A stretch of 64,000 nucleotides of DNA from the NCBI GenBank assembly GCA_016213775.1, contig JACQZR010000304.1, positions 1 through 64,000 on the forward strand, read 5' to 3'. Source of the stretch: Acidobacteriota bacterium (GTDB lineage Bacteria; Acidobacteriota; Terriglobia; Bryobacterales; Bryobacteraceae). Shown here piece after piece: positions 52,041 through 60,680 of the stretch (its first letter is position 1; each line of letters opens with the position of its first letter). The notes under the pieces were generated by a model. The model made no database searches. It saw nothing but the letters and a program-made list of their open reading frames with translations, and was not told where the DNA came from. The position numbers and the translations under genes are program-made.

Positions 52041-52229
52041 ATGAAGAAACCACCGATGCCGGATGAAGTCCGGAAGTTCTTTCAGCAAACAGGTGCTGAA
52101 GGTGGCAAGGCCCGAGCAGAGAACCACTCCGCAAAGCAGTTGAGCGAATGGGGCAAACTCGGCGGGCGGCCAAAGGGCAGCACCAAGAAGAAGACTGCAA
52201 CGAAGCGAACAAGAAAGGGAGCAAAATGA
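52041..52229 (+). CDS. Small basic protein upstream of the integrase
   Basis: 62 aa, Lys/Gly-rich with the pattern GKARAENHSAKQLSEWGKLG followed by GRPKGSTKKKTATKRTRKG, which resembles an AT-hook-like or DNA-binding tail. Its stop overlaps the integrase ATG (ATGA), so the two are translationally coupled. It may assist recombination as an accessory factor. No named family recognised. Confidence 0.65.
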   Translation: MKKPPMPDEVRKFFQQTGAEGGKARAENHSAKQLSEWGKLGGRPKGSTKKKTATKRTRKGAK

Positions 52230-53419
52230 TTTTCAAGCGTGGCGACCATTGGCATCTCGACGTAACCATCAGCGGTGTCCGTTACCGCGAGGCACTGGAG
52301 ACAACGGACAAGCGCGAAGCAAAGGACCTGGAGAAGGAACGCATTGCGGCCATCAAGCAAGGCCGTGGCGCATGCAAGACAGGACGCGAATTCGCACGGC
52401 GGCCATTCCGCGAAGCCGCTGAGATCTACGTGGAAGAGAAAAAGCCGCACGTGGCGGAACGGACAACGCAGTTTGAGACGCAACGTCTCCGTCCGCTTAT
52501 CCGACATTTTGGGGATAAGCCGGTACTTCGATTCAAAGCGGAGGATGTTGCCGCCTACCAGTCGGCACGGCTGAAGGCGGGAGTATCGAACCGGACCGTC
52601 AACATGGAGACGGGCATCCTTCGGCGCATCCTGAAGCGGGCCAAGGTCTGGAGTGCCATCGCGGAGGACGTAAGGACCTTGCCGGAGAATCAAGGCACCA
52701 TCGCCAAGGTGCTCCCCAGCAATCTGAAACGGATGCTATTTGAAATGGCAGGGAGCAAGCCGGAATGGATGGTGGCGCATTGTGCGGCGGTATTGGCTGT
52801 GTCCACAACGTGCCGTGGAGTGGAAATCAGAAACCTCCGCTGGCAGGATGTGGATCTGTTCGACCGCATGGCGACCATCAATCGCAGCAAGACCGCTGCC
52901 GGACTTCGGACGATCCCTCTCAACGGGGATGCAATGGCGGCCATGGCGCGTTTGGCGGAACGTGCGCAAAGCAACGGCTGTGGTGAACCGGAGCACTATG
53001 TCTTTCCCGCTTGCGAGAACTTCAAGTTCGATCCGTCTAAGCCACAGAAGAGCTGGCGTAGCGCTTGGCGGAGTCTGGTGAAGGCAACGGCACGGCGGGT
53101 GGGCCGCGAAGCGGCACAGGAAGCTCTACAGACCGGAATGGGGTTGCGGGCAGCCATCAAGGCCTGGAAGCGGGCAGCCAAACCAATCGCGGGGCTTCGC
53201 TTTCATGACCTTCGGCATCAAGCCATAACCGAATTGGCGGAAACAGGTGCCACCGATGCAACGATGAAATCCGTGGCGGGCCATCTGTCCCAACGGATGT
53301 TGGAGCACTACAGCCACGTGCGCAAGGCCGCGAAGCGCACGGCATTGGACAAGCTGGAAAGCGGCCTGATGGGAAAGCGTCCCGACGAAACGGCTCTGCC
53401 ATCGGAGAAGGTCAATTGA
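52226..53419 (+). CDS. int: Tyrosine-type site-specific integrase
   Basis: 397 aa. N-terminal SAM-like core-binding domain (about 60-150; FREAAEIYVEEKKPHVAERT), then the catalytic domain with Arg197 (TCRGVEIRNLRW), Lys in INRSKTAAGLRTIPL, His327-x2-Arg330 (FHDLRHQ), His in VAGHLSQRM and Tyr362 (LEHYSHVR). An insertion rich in Ala/Arg (RVGREAAQEALQTG...) lies before the HxxR box. It ends 64 bp before attR within tRNA-Arg, as is usual for tRNA-targeting elements. The frame could extend upstream, but the ATGA overlap and the domain start favour 52226. Confidence 0.93.
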   Translation: MIFKRGDHWHLDVTISGVRYREALETTDKREAKDLEKERIAAIKQGRGACKTGREFARRPFREAAEIYVEEKKPHVAERTTQFETQRLRPLIRHFGDKPVLRFKAEDVAAYQSARLKAGVSNRTVNMETGILRRILKRAKVWSAIAEDVRTLPENQGTIAKVLPSNLKRMLFEMAGSKPEWMVAHCAAVLAVSTTCRGVEIRNLRWQDVDLFDRMATINRSKTAAGLRTIPLNGDAMAAMARLAERAQSNGCGEPEHYVFPACENFKFDPSKPQKSWRSAWRSLVKATARRVGREAAQEALQTGMGLRAAIKAWKRAAKPIAGLRFHDLRHQAITELAETGATDATMKSVAGHLSQRMLEHYSHVRKAAKRTALDKLESGLMGKRPDETALPSEKVN

Positions 53420-53420
53420 A

Positions 53421-53449
53421 GCGGTTACGTCACAAACCACGTCACAAAA
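53421..53449 (+). repeat. Right copy of 29-bp repeat, putative integrase arm site
   Basis: Matches 45989-46017 with one mismatch, in the same orientation (two ACGTCACAA units). It lies 34 bp inside the right att repeat. See the left copy. Confidence 0.6.
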
Positions 53450-53483
53450 GCCCCATCCTCGATCTACCCTTGTCCGTATCTTG

Positions 53484-53537
53484 TTGATTCTGTGGTAGCC
53501 CCGGCTGGACTCGAACCAGCGACCCTCTGCTTAGAAG
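53484..53537 (-). repeat. attR: 54-bp direct repeat within intact tRNA-Arg
   Basis: Exact repeat of 45777-45830. Here it forms the 3' part of the complete tRNA (53493-53537) plus 9 bp beyond. The crossover lies somewhere within these 54 bp, most likely in the anticodon or T-arm as for related integrases. Confidence 0.92.
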
Positions 53538-53569
53538 GCAGATGCTCTATCCACCTGAGCTACGGGACC
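53493..53569 (-). tRNA. tRNA-Arg (anticodon TCT)
   Basis: 77-nt tRNA with encoded CCA. Acceptor GGTCCCG pairs with CGGGGCT (G1-U72 and U3-G70 wobbles), the D arm is GCTC...GAGC, the anticodon stem TCTGC/GCAGA encloses loop CTTCTAA (anticodon TCT), and the T arm is GCTGG-TTCGAGT-CCAGC. Its 3' half is duplicated as attL. The wobble pairs may have come with the element's replacement of the 3' half, but this cannot be proved because both copies are identical. Confidence 0.95.
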
Positions 53570-53762
53570 ACTATCTCTATCATACCCTTCAGAGGGCCAT
53601 TTGCTCATGCGGGGTGGTTCACCCGCTAAGAGAAACGCTTGCCTCGCGTCAGTGATTCCCGGCAGCGATTCGCACTAACGCAAACCACCAATCCCGCCGA
53701 TATAGGGGGAGGCGTGGGTGGTATGGCGCCCAATCGCCGTTGGCGACGAAAGGCAAGGTTTC

Positions 53763-55112
53763 GTGGCAAGAAAGAAAAATCTCGTACCTCTGTTTGGCGT
53801 GGCGTTCGTTGTGGCCATTATCTCGACCGGAGTTTTTTACGGGCTGTTCGTTGGAAAGCTGAACTCGGCATCGCCTTCCGCCGCTAGCGGGGGAAGGGTT
53901 TGGGTGGCTGAACACGCCATGGCGGCCGGAACGGTCCTAAAGACAGAGAATCTGAAGGAGATCAACTGGCCGGTGTCGCCGTTGCCGGCCGGAGTGGTCG
54001 CCAAGCTGGAAGAGGCCACCGCAAAAACGCTCGTCGAGCCGATGGCGGCCAATCAGGTATTGTTCCACTCGCACATCGCGGCGGCCCACGGTGGGAGCAC
54101 GGAGAGTGGCGGGATGGGGATCCCGCAGGGCAAGCGCGCGGTTTCGCTCCAGGTGCAGGATTCGGCTGGGGTGGTTGCTATGCTCAAGCCCGGTCATCGA
54201 GTGGATGTTCAAGTCGTAGGAACGAGTCCGGGAGCACAGATTCAGGAACCGGTTATTCGCACTTTCCTTGAGAACATGACGGTTCTCACGGTGCCCAAGG
54301 ATACCGGATCGCGCGGAGGCAGCCAGATCGTCACGGTCCTGGCCTCTCCGCGGGAGGCGACTCTACTTGGGCTGGCCGATTCCACGGCAAAAATCCGAAT
54401 CGCCTTGCGCAATCCGATTGATCAGAAGCAGGAGAATCCGGGAACAGTGGGATTGAGCGCTTTGTTCCGCGGCGCCGGTCCCGTCAGCATGCCCTCGATG
54501 AACTCCAAGCAAACGCCCTCCGCAGTGCACTCGGGCACACCTACGCCGGCTCAGACCTTGGCGGCAAGGCCGGTCCAGAACCAGATTGAGTTGCTCGTAC
54601 GGGTTGCCGGGGCGGAGTGGGAGCAGATCGCTCCTCGTCTGGCGCCAGGATCGCAAGCGGACAGTTTGCAGGTAGTCGCATTGGCCAAAGGCGAGCCGTT
54701 CGGTTCAGGTGTGGAGACGATCTCCATATCCCGGCTCGCAACGGCCAAGGGACGCGAAGCCGGGCTTCGCTGGACACTTTCGGAAAAGACCGGGCCGGAC
54801 GCTTCCTGCGGGCTGGATATTCAGTTCTCCCCGCATATCGAACCGGAAGGGCGGGTACGCGTCCGGGTACAACCCGAAGTGACTTTTCCCGGCGCAAACG
54901 GAGTCAACCGGCGGCGGCTGAACACGGAAGTGGACGTGGCCGACGGTCAGAGTTTCCTCGTGCGCGGTTTCGCCGCGGCTGCGGATCTGAACGTGCTGTG
55001 GGAGAGACTCTTCAGTCGTCCGGCCGCCAGTACGCGGGAAATCATCGTTGTCGTCACCCCACAGATTGTCAGGGAACAGACGGCAAAGATAGTGACCCCG
55101 GCGTCGGAGTAA
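53763..55112 (+). CDS. cpaB: CpaB-type Tad pilus protein fused to a secretin-like domain
   Basis: About 449 aa from GTG at 53763, just ahead of the membrane helix (LVPLFGVAFVVAIISTGVFYGLF); a GTG at 53718 would add 15 residues. Residues about 45-110 form an SAF domain (WVAEHAMAAGTVLKTENL) and 115-230 the RcpC part (KRAVSLQVQDSAGVVAMLKPGH). The last about 110 residues (IEPEGRVRVRVQPEVTF, TEVDVADGQSFLVRGF and EIIVVVTPQIV) read like the terminal domain of a pilus secretin. This fusion would join the CpaB periplasmic protein with part of the CpaC/RcpA secretin, and no separate secretin gene lies nearby. Confidence 0.78.
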   Translation: MARKKNLVPLFGVAFVVAIISTGVFYGLFVGKLNSASPSAASGGRVWVAEHAMAAGTVLKTENLKEINWPVSPLPAGVVAKLEEATAKTLVEPMAANQVLFHSHIAAAHGGSTESGGMGIPQGKRAVSLQVQDSAGVVAMLKPGHRVDVQVVGTSPGAQIQEPVIRTFLENMTVLTVPKDTGSRGGSQIVTVLASPREATLLGLADSTAKIRIALRNPIDQKQENPGTVGLSALFRGAGPVSMPSMNSKQTPSAVHSGTPTPAQTLAARPVQNQIELLVRVAGAEWEQIAPRLAPGSQADSLQVVALAKGEPFGSGVETISISRLATAKGREAGLRWTLSEKTGPDASCGLDIQFSPHIEPEGRVRVRVQPEVTFPGANGVNRRRLNTEVDVADGQSFLVRGFAAAADLNVLWERLFSRPAASTREIIVVVTPQIVREQTAKIVTPASE

Positions 55113-55121
55113 ACCTCGCCC

Positions 55122-56105
55122 ATGGCGTTACCAACCGCAATACTGGTCTTTGTAGGAACCTTCGGGCTCGTGCTGGCGGCGGTGTGGATCGCCAGGATGG
55201 TGATGGAACGCCGCGGCGCTGACCCTGCCCCAGTGGAAGACGTGGAAGAGGATCCCGAAGTGGCGGCAGCGTTGTTCGGTGAAGAATCCCCGCTGCTCCG
55301 TCGAGGCGTAGAAGTGAGTTCTATCTCGATTCTGGCCTGGGCGCTCCAAAGGATCGATTTTGTCAAGCAGTTGCGGCACACACTGTCGCAGGCAGGGTTG
55401 GATTGGAGCGTCGGCCGTGTCACATCGTCCATGCTCCTGTTGGCCGCAACCAGCTACGCCACACTGGGCATGATCCATTGGCTGCCATGGTGGGCGAAGG
55501 TCGTTATCGCGTTGATGGCCGGCAGCATTCCACACTTCTACATTGTCGGCAAACGAAACAAACGCTGGCGGGTGATGGAGGAACAGCTTCCGGATGCGCT
55601 CGAATCGCTGGCCAGGGCCACGCGCGCAGGTCATCCGTTCAGTTCCGCACTCGACAGTACCGCCAACCAGACCCCTAGTCCGCTCGGGCGAGAACTGCGA
55701 ATCACCTATACCGAAGGTGCATTCGGGGTCACCTGGGACGCGGCGCTCAACAACCTCTGCGAGCGCCTTCCCATGGAAGAGGTCTGCATGTTCGCCTCCG
55801 CGATACAGATGCAGAGCAAGGCTGGTGGTAATCTCAGCGAGGTGCTGGAGAAACTGGCGGAGAACATGCGCGAATCCTCCGCCATCCGTGGCGAAGTAAA
55901 GTCGTTGTCGGCCCAGGGCCGCGCAGCGGGCGCCATTCTCTCCTTGCTGCCGTTTGTCATTTGCGGAGTCCTGCTCTACGTCAACCCGACATCACTCAAT
56001 CCGCTTCTGGAGCGGGACATCGGGCGAACCCTGCTGGCCTGCGCATTCATCGGACTGGTAGCAGCGCATCTCATCATCCGCAAGCTCGTGGATATCCGCC
56101 TATGA
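55122..56105 (+). CDS. tadB: TadB-like inner membrane platform protein (T2SS F family)
   Basis: 327 aa of the type II secretion F/GspF family. N-terminal membrane helix (AILVFVGTFGLVLAAVWIA), two helices (SSMLLLAATSYATLGMIHW, VVIALMAGSIPHFYIVG), F-domain (QLPDALESLARATRAGHPFSSAL, GGNLSEVLEKLAENMRESS) and two C-terminal helices. It follows the CpaB gene by 9 nt and overlaps the TadC gene by ATGA. Builds the platform for Flp pilus assembly with TadC. Confidence 0.9.
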   Translation: MALPTAILVFVGTFGLVLAAVWIARMVMERRGADPAPVEDVEEDPEVAAALFGEESPLLRRGVEVSSISILAWALQRIDFVKQLRHTLSQAGLDWSVGRVTSSMLLLAATSYATLGMIHWLPWWAKVVIALMAGSIPHFYIVGKRNKRWRVMEEQLPDALESLARATRAGHPFSSALDSTANQTPSPLGRELRITYTEGAFGVTWDAALNNLCERLPMEEVCMFASAIQMQSKAGGNLSEVLEKLAENMRESSAIRGEVKSLSAQGRAAGAILSLLPFVICGVLLYVNPTSLNPLLERDIGRTLLACAFIGLVAAHLIIRKLVDIRL

Positions 56106-57043
56106 CTGAAAACCTGGGATTGCTGGCGGGATTCTTCGTGTTCGTGCTGGGGGCGATAACCCTGTCCGGCTACTTCTTCACGGGACGCAAGGAGGAAACG
56201 AGCCCTCGAGATCTCGACGGCCCGCGCGAGTTGGCACGGGATCCGGGTCCGCTGACGGGCGAGGAGGACTCCTCAGTGAAGTCGTGGGTACTAGCGCTGC
56301 TCCGAACGCTCGGCGAGCGCATGCCATCCTCGCCCGAAAACCGGCGCAAGATCGAGCAGCGGCTGAGCTATGCGGGATACCGAGGGGCGCCGGCCACCAC
56401 CGCATACTTCGGCGTCAAGTCGACCAGCGCCGGAATCCTTGGTGTGGTTCTGGCGGGCCTGGCGTTGTGGAATCAGGGCGAGGTTATCATGATGTTCGCG
56501 GCTGCTATGTGCGGTCTCGGCTTCGGGTTTCTTCTGCCGGAACGCTTTCTCGATTTCGTGATTTCCGGCCGTAATAGCCGGCTGCGTCGGGCGCTGCCTT
56601 CCGCCATCGATCTTATGGTAATGAGTCTGGAGGCCGGTCAAGCGGTGGACCAGGCTATCCTGCTCGCCAGCCGAGGCTTGGAACGCTTCGCTTCAGACTT
56701 GGCGAGCGAGTTGGATCAGGTGATCCTGGAAACGCGATCGGGAAGCAGCCGCGCGGAATCACTACGCCGGATGTCGGAACGCAACAGCGAGCCGGAAATC
56801 CGCAAATTCTGCACCCTGTTGCTCGATAGCGACCGGTTCGGCTCCAGCCTCGCCCCGACGCTACGCCAGCATTCCAAGTACATGCGAATCCGTTTTCGCC
56901 AGCGCGCGCAGGAGACAGCGCGGAAGATCACGGTCAAAATGGTCTTTCCCGTGTTCTTTCTCATCTTTCCGGCCATCCTGGTGGTCACGCTGGGACCCGC
57001 TGCCATGCGCATGTATTACTATTTCCAGGAGATGGCGAAGTAA
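56102..57043 (+). CDS. tadC: TadC-like inner membrane platform protein (T2SS F family)
   Basis: 313 aa. N-terminal helix (LLAGFFVFVLGAITLSGYFF), Pro/Glu/Asp linker, two helices and the F domain (ALPSAIDLMVMSLEAGQAVDQAI, RSGSSRAESLRRMSERN, FPVFFLIFPAILVVTL). TadA ATPase, prepilin peptidase and Flp pilin genes are not in this window, so the Tad locus is either split or incomplete here. Confidence 0.9.
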   Translation: MTENLGLLAGFFVFVLGAITLSGYFFTGRKEETSPRDLDGPRELARDPGPLTGEEDSSVKSWVLALLRTLGERMPSSPENRRKIEQRLSYAGYRGAPATTAYFGVKSTSAGILGVVLAGLALWNQGEVIMMFAAAMCGLGFGFLLPERFLDFVISGRNSRLRRALPSAIDLMVMSLEAGQAVDQAILLASRGLERFASDLASELDQVILETRSGSSRAESLRRMSERNSEPEIRKFCTLLLDSDRFGSSLAPTLRQHSKYMRIRFRQRAQETARKITVKMVFPVFFLIFPAILVVTLGPAAMRMYYYFQEMAK

Positions 57044-57113
57044 CGCCGGCACGCACTACCACGCATGTAGTTAAATTGAAATCGAAAAATAGTGGAAACG
57101 GCGATCGGTTCCG

Positions 57114-57144
57114 GGTTATCATCCGGCGATGTAGGATAACCTAC
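57114..57144. promoter_or_regulatory. Overlapping inverted repeats before the MscS gene
   Basis: GGTTATC (57114-57120)/GATAACC (57135-57141) and GTAGG (57131-57135)/CCTAC (57140-57144) share bases, so only one stem can form at a time. This may be a terminator/antiterminator-type switch or an operator between tadC and the mscS-like gene. No poly-T follows. Weak evidence. Confidence 0.35.
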
Positions 57145-57182
57145 ACAAAGCTCGAAGAACGCATTTGCCTGGAGGCGCACCC

Positions 57183-58016
57183 TTGGATTTCAAAGCTATA
57201 ACCGATTCTGCTCTTGCAACCCTCACCAATGTAGGGTTGAAGATTCTTGGCGCACTAGTGTTGTACATGATTGGCCGGTGGTTGGTCAGTTTTGTGGTCC
57301 GGATGGTATCGGGCGCACTGCAACGCCAAAAGGTGGAACCCACACTTCTTAGCTACATCGCGAATACTGTAAGCGCACTACTGCACCTTGCCCTGGTGGT
57401 GGCGATCCTCGGCTACTTCGGCATCGAGACCACCTCATTTGCAGCACTACTGGCAGCGGCCGGCATCGCCATCGGCGCAGCTTGGGCGGGGCTGCTGGCG
57501 AACTTCGCCGCCGGCGTTTTCCTGGTTATCCTGCGGCCATTCAAGACCGGCGATTATGTCTCTGCCGGCGGCCAGACCGGCACGGTAAAGGAGATCGGTC
57601 TCTTCGCCAGCACCATCGTCACTCCCGACAACGTGTTGACGATTGTTGGAAACAACAAGATTTTCTCCGACACCATCCAGAACTACTCGGCGAATCCTTA
57701 CCGCCGTGTCGACCTTGTAGCCCAGCTAGCCGGCTCGGTGGATCACAACGCGGCCATTCAACTGCTGAAAACGAAGCTGCAAACCATCCCGAACGTCGTG
57801 AGTGAACCGAGACCGGACGTCGAGATCCTCCAGTTCACGCTGGTCGGGCCGGTGCTCGCGGTCCGCCCGTACTGCCATACCGACCACTACTGGCAGGTCT
57901 ATTTTGACACCAACAAACTGATCCGCGAAGCTTTCGGCGAAGCCGGTTTCCCTGCCCCCGAGCCTTCTATGACGATTCACGCGATCCAGGCAGGAGCGGC
58001 CGCAGCCGGCCGGTAG
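57183..58016 (+). CDS. Small-conductance mechanosensitive channel (MscS family)
   Basis: 277 aa starting at a TTG (57183) with GGAGG 7 nt upstream; a TTG at 57165 lacks a site. Three membrane helices, the third being the pore lining (SFAALLAAAGIAIGAAWAGL and then GVFLVILRPFKTGDYV), followed by the beta domain and C-terminal cytoplasmic vestibule (VGNNKIFSDTIQNYSANPYRRVDL). Protects against hypo-osmotic shock. Unusual start codon; otherwise ordinary. Confidence 0.9.
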   Translation: MDFKAITDSALATLTNVGLKILGALVLYMIGRWLVSFVVRMVSGALQRQKVEPTLLSYIANTVSALLHLALVVAILGYFGIETTSFAALLAAAGIAIGAAWAGLLANFAAGVFLVILRPFKTGDYVSAGGQTGTVKEIGLFASTIVTPDNVLTIVGNNKIFSDTIQNYSANPYRRVDLVAQLAGSVDHNAAIQLLKTKLQTIPNVVSEPRPDVEILQFTLVGPVLAVRPYCHTDHYWQVYFDTNKLIREAFGEAGFPAPEPSMTIHAIQAGAAAAGR

Positions 58017-58050
58017 CTTCGAGCGCGAAGCCCAACCCGCCCCGAGGCGG

Positions 58051-58092
58051 TTGACGTGCCGCCATCAATTCGGTTATCTCTACTAGGGTAGT
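58051..58092 (+). promoter_or_regulatory. Promoter and palindrome ahead of rrf2-cysK
   Basis: TTGACG (58051-58056) and TATCTC (58075-58080, a weak -10) are 18 bp apart. Immediately after lies ACTA-GGG-TAGT (58082-58092), an inverted repeat well placed for repression by the Rrf2-family regulator encoded directly downstream. Confidence 0.45.
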
Positions 58093-58107
58093 CTGAATTC
58101 CCTGCTC

Positions 58108-58527
58108 ATGAACATATCCGTCAAAGCGGAGTACGCTCTGTCTGCCATTTTCGATCTCGCTATGCGGCCGCCTGGAGAACCCGTGCGCATTGCGGACATC
58201 GCGAAGCGGCAGCACATTCCACAGAAGTTCCTCGAACTGATTCTCGCTTCGTTGAAACAAGGGGGATTTGTCGAGTCCCGCCGCGGTGCGGAGGGCGGGT
58301 ATTTGCTCGCTCGTCCAGCACACACAATTATGGTGGGCGAGGTGATGCACTATGTCGACGGGGCCAAGGGCCGAGACAATCGCCGGAAGCCGGAATCTCC
58401 GTTCGCTCAACTGTGGCGTAGGGTGGATGATGCGGTATCCTCCATAGTGGATGAAACGAGCTTTGCGGATTTGAGCCGGGCATGGGAGGAGCGGCAGGCG
58501 CGCTACATTCCCAATTGGGACATTTGA
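58108..58527 (+). CDS. Rrf2-family regulator linked to cysteine synthase
   Basis: 139-aa winged-helix regulator ([57 protein letters not shown]). It has no Cys at all, so it cannot hold the Fe-S cluster of IscR or NsrR. That and its position 14 nt before cysK suggest a CymR-like role, with CysK possibly acting as its sensor partner, as known in Firmicutes. The palindrome at 58082-58092 is a candidate site of autoregulation. Confidence 0.87.
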   Translation: MNISVKAEYALSAIFDLAMRPPGEPVRIADIAKRQHIPQKFLELILASLKQGGFVESRRGAEGGYLLARPAHTIMVGEVMHYVDGAKGRDNRRKPESPFAQLWRRVDDAVSSIVDETSFADLSRAWEERQARYIPNWDI

Positions 58528-58541
58528 GGAGAGGAGCACCT

Positions 58542-59495
58542 ATGGTTTTCAGTGACAATTCCTTGAGCATCGGGCGCACGCCGCTAGTGAGATTGAACCG
58601 TATTGCCGGCGGCGCCCAGGCCACTGTGCTGGCCAAGATAGAGGGGCGCAATCCCGCCTATTCAGTAAAGTGCCGCATCGGGGCATCGATGGTGTGGGAT
58701 GCCGAGCAAAAAGGACTGCTCAAGCCCGGCAAGGAAATCATTGAGCCTACCAGCGGGAATACAGGAATCGCGTTGGCTTTCGTGGCCGCCGCCCGCGGCT
58801 ACGCCATTACCCTCACTATGCCGGAGACCATGTCCATCGAGCGGCGGAAGGTGCTCAAGGCGTTCGGCGCCAACCTGGTGTTGACGCCGGGTCCGGAAGG
58901 CATGCGCGGTGCAATCAATCGCGCCGAAGCCGTCAGCCAGTCCGACCCGGACCGCTACGTTTTGCTTCAACAGTTTAAGAACCCGGCCAATCCGGAAATC
59001 CATTTCCGCACCACCGGGCCGGAGATCTGGGAAGACACCAACGGCGGCATCGATGTGCTGGTGTCGGGCATCGGAACCGGCGGCACCATCACCGGCGTTT
59101 CCCGCTACATCAAGAACGAGAAGGGGAAGCAGATCCTCTCGGTTGGTGTGGAACCGGCCGCCAGCCCCGTCATCACGCAGACCTTGAATGGCGAAGCGCC
59201 CAAGCCCGGTCCGCACAAGATCCAGGGAATCGGCGCGGGGTTCATTCCAGACACGCTGGATCTCAAAATGGTGGACCGCGTCGAGCAGGTGACCAACGAA
59301 GAGTCCATCGAAATCGCGCGCCAATTGGCCCGCGATGAGGGCATCCTCTGCGGCATTTCCTGCGGTGCGGCGGTAGCGGCGGCTTTGCGGCTGGCCAAGA
59401 ATCCCGATATGAAGGGAAAAACCATCGTGGTCATTCTCCCCGACTCGGGTGAGCGGTACCTGACTTCCACCCTGTTCGAGGGCATGTTCGACTAA
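58542..59495 (+). CDS. cysK: Cysteine synthase A (O-acetylserine sulfhydrylase)
   Basis: 317-aa PLP enzyme that makes cysteine from O-acetylserine and sulfide. PLP-binding Lys43 in SVKCRIG, substrate loop PTSGNTG (69-75), and phosphate-binding GTGGTITG. The start at 58542 follows a GAGGAGAGGAG ribosome-binding site; an upstream frame would overlap the regulator. It forms an operon with the Rrf2 gene and is followed after 9 nt by an MFS transporter. Confidence 0.94.
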   Translation: MVFSDNSLSIGRTPLVRLNRIAGGAQATVLAKIEGRNPAYSVKCRIGASMVWDAEQKGLLKPGKEIIEPTSGNTGIALAFVAAARGYAITLTMPETMSIERRKVLKAFGANLVLTPGPEGMRGAINRAEAVSQSDPDRYVLLQQFKNPANPEIHFRTTGPEIWEDTNGGIDVLVSGIGTGGTITGVSRYIKNEKGKQILSVGVEPAASPVITQTLNGEAPKPGPHKIQGIGAGFIPDTLDLKMVDRVEQVTNEESIEIARQLARDEGILCGISCGAAVAAALRLAKNPDMKGKTIVVILPDSGERYLTSTLFEGMFD

Positions 59496-59504
59496 CAGAC
59501 CACC

Positions 59505-60680
59505 GTGCTGCGGCGTCTGGCATCCTCGCTCGCACTCAACCGGCAGACAGGATTGCTGCTCACTGCAATCCTGCTCATTCACTCGGGCGAAGAAATGTGG
59601 ATGCGGTTCATCCCCAAATACCTCGAGGTGTTGGGCGCGGCGCCGCTGCTTATCGCCACCTACGATGCGCTGAAGACGCTGCTTGGCGCGGTCTACGCCT
59701 ATCCCGGTGGATGGGCTGCCGACCGCTTTGGACACCGCTCGGCCTTTCTCGCCTTCACCGCACTTTCGATTGCCGGATACCTCATCGTGGCGCTCACCGG
59801 CACACCCGGAGCCGTCATCGCAGCGATGTTCCTGTTCCTGGCCTGGACCAACTTTTCCCTACCGGCGACGTTCTCACTCGTGGCTGAATCGCTGCCTGCC
59901 AATCAGCATGTGATGGGGATCGGCATGCAGTCGCTCATCCGGCGGATTCCGGTGATCGTGGGGCCGGTGGCCGGAGGCGTGCTCATTGACGCAGTGGGAA
60001 TGGCACGTGGTGTGCCTGCCGGCGCGGCGATCTCCGTTGCCCTGGCAGTCGCCGCGGCCGCACTGATGACGAGGATGCTCCACAATTCGCCGCACCCGTC
60101 GCCTTTTGAAGGACTGCCGCACACCATTCGCAGTTTCACGCCGCAGTTGCGCAGGCTGCTGTTTTCCGACGTGCTCATCCGCTTCTGTGAGCGGCTTCCA
60201 TTTGCGTGGGTCATCATCTATGCCATGTCGCAGGGCTTGCAGGCCACGGATGCGGGACTGCTCACCGCTATTGAGATGATCGCGGCCATCGCCTGCTACC
60301 TTCCTGCAGCGGCGCTCGCAGATCGCTACGGCAAGGAACCGTTCGTGCTGGTTACTTTCGTGATGTTCACCCTCTATCCACTGATGCTGGCCAACGCTCA
60401 CGGCTTCGCGATGCTCGCGGTTGCCTTTGTCCTTCGCGGACTGAAGGAGTTTGGCGAGCCCGCGCGCAAGAGCCTCATTGTCGGGTACGCCCCACCAGGC
60501 GCACGCGCGGCTACCGTTGGCGCCTACTACCTCATCCGCGACGTCATCGTGACTTCGGGTTCGTTCCTGGGCGCCTGTTTGTGGGAGATCGGACCGCGAG
60601 CGAATTTCCTGACAGCGGCCGGGATCGGCGCCGTGGCCACCATCGTGTACGCAATGCAGCTACGGACGCGCGTAAACTAG
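59505..60680 (+). CDS. MFS transporter
   Basis: 391 aa from GTG, with about 12 membrane helices. The loop 2-3 motif is GGWAADRFGHRSAFL, and ALADRYGKEPFVL follows in the second half, as in the major facilitator superfamily. It starts 9 nt after cysK and probably belongs to the same transcript, so an export or import role in cysteine or sulfur metabolism is possible but unproven. Confidence 0.87.
   Translation: MLRRLASSLALNRQTGLLLTAILLIHSGEEMWMRFIPKYLEVLGAAPLLIATYDALKTLLGAVYAYPGGWAADRFGHRSAFLAFTALSIAGYLIVALTGTPGAVIAAMFLFLAWTNFSLPATFSLVAESLPANQHVMGIGMQSLIRRIPVIVGPVAGGVLIDAVGMARGVPAGAAISVALAVAAAALMTRMLHNSPHPSPFEGLPHTIRSFTPQLRRLLFSDVLIRFCERLPFAWVIIYAMSQGLQATDAGLLTAIEMIAAIACYLPAAALADRYGKEPFVLVTFVMFTLYPLMLANAHGFAMLAVAFVLRGLKEFGEPARKSLIVGYAPPGARAATVGAYYLIRDVIVTSGSFLGACLWEIGPRANFLTAAGIGAVATIVYAMQLRTRVN

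Larger units (their letters stand above)
45777..53537. mobile_element. Integrative element in tRNA-Arg(TCT)
   Basis: About 7.8 kb between the 54-bp att repeats. Order: left putative arm site, PG-binding-domain protein (minus), AlpA-like HTH, secreted-domain fragment, unknown 281-aa gene, second AlpA-like HTH, CHC2 primase/RepA-like helicase, iteron-like array, 62-aa basic protein, tyrosine integrase, right putative arm site. No capsid, terminase, relaxase or type IV secretion gene is present. It therefore resembles a phage satellite or a small self-replicating island that needs a helper to move. Confidence 0.88.
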
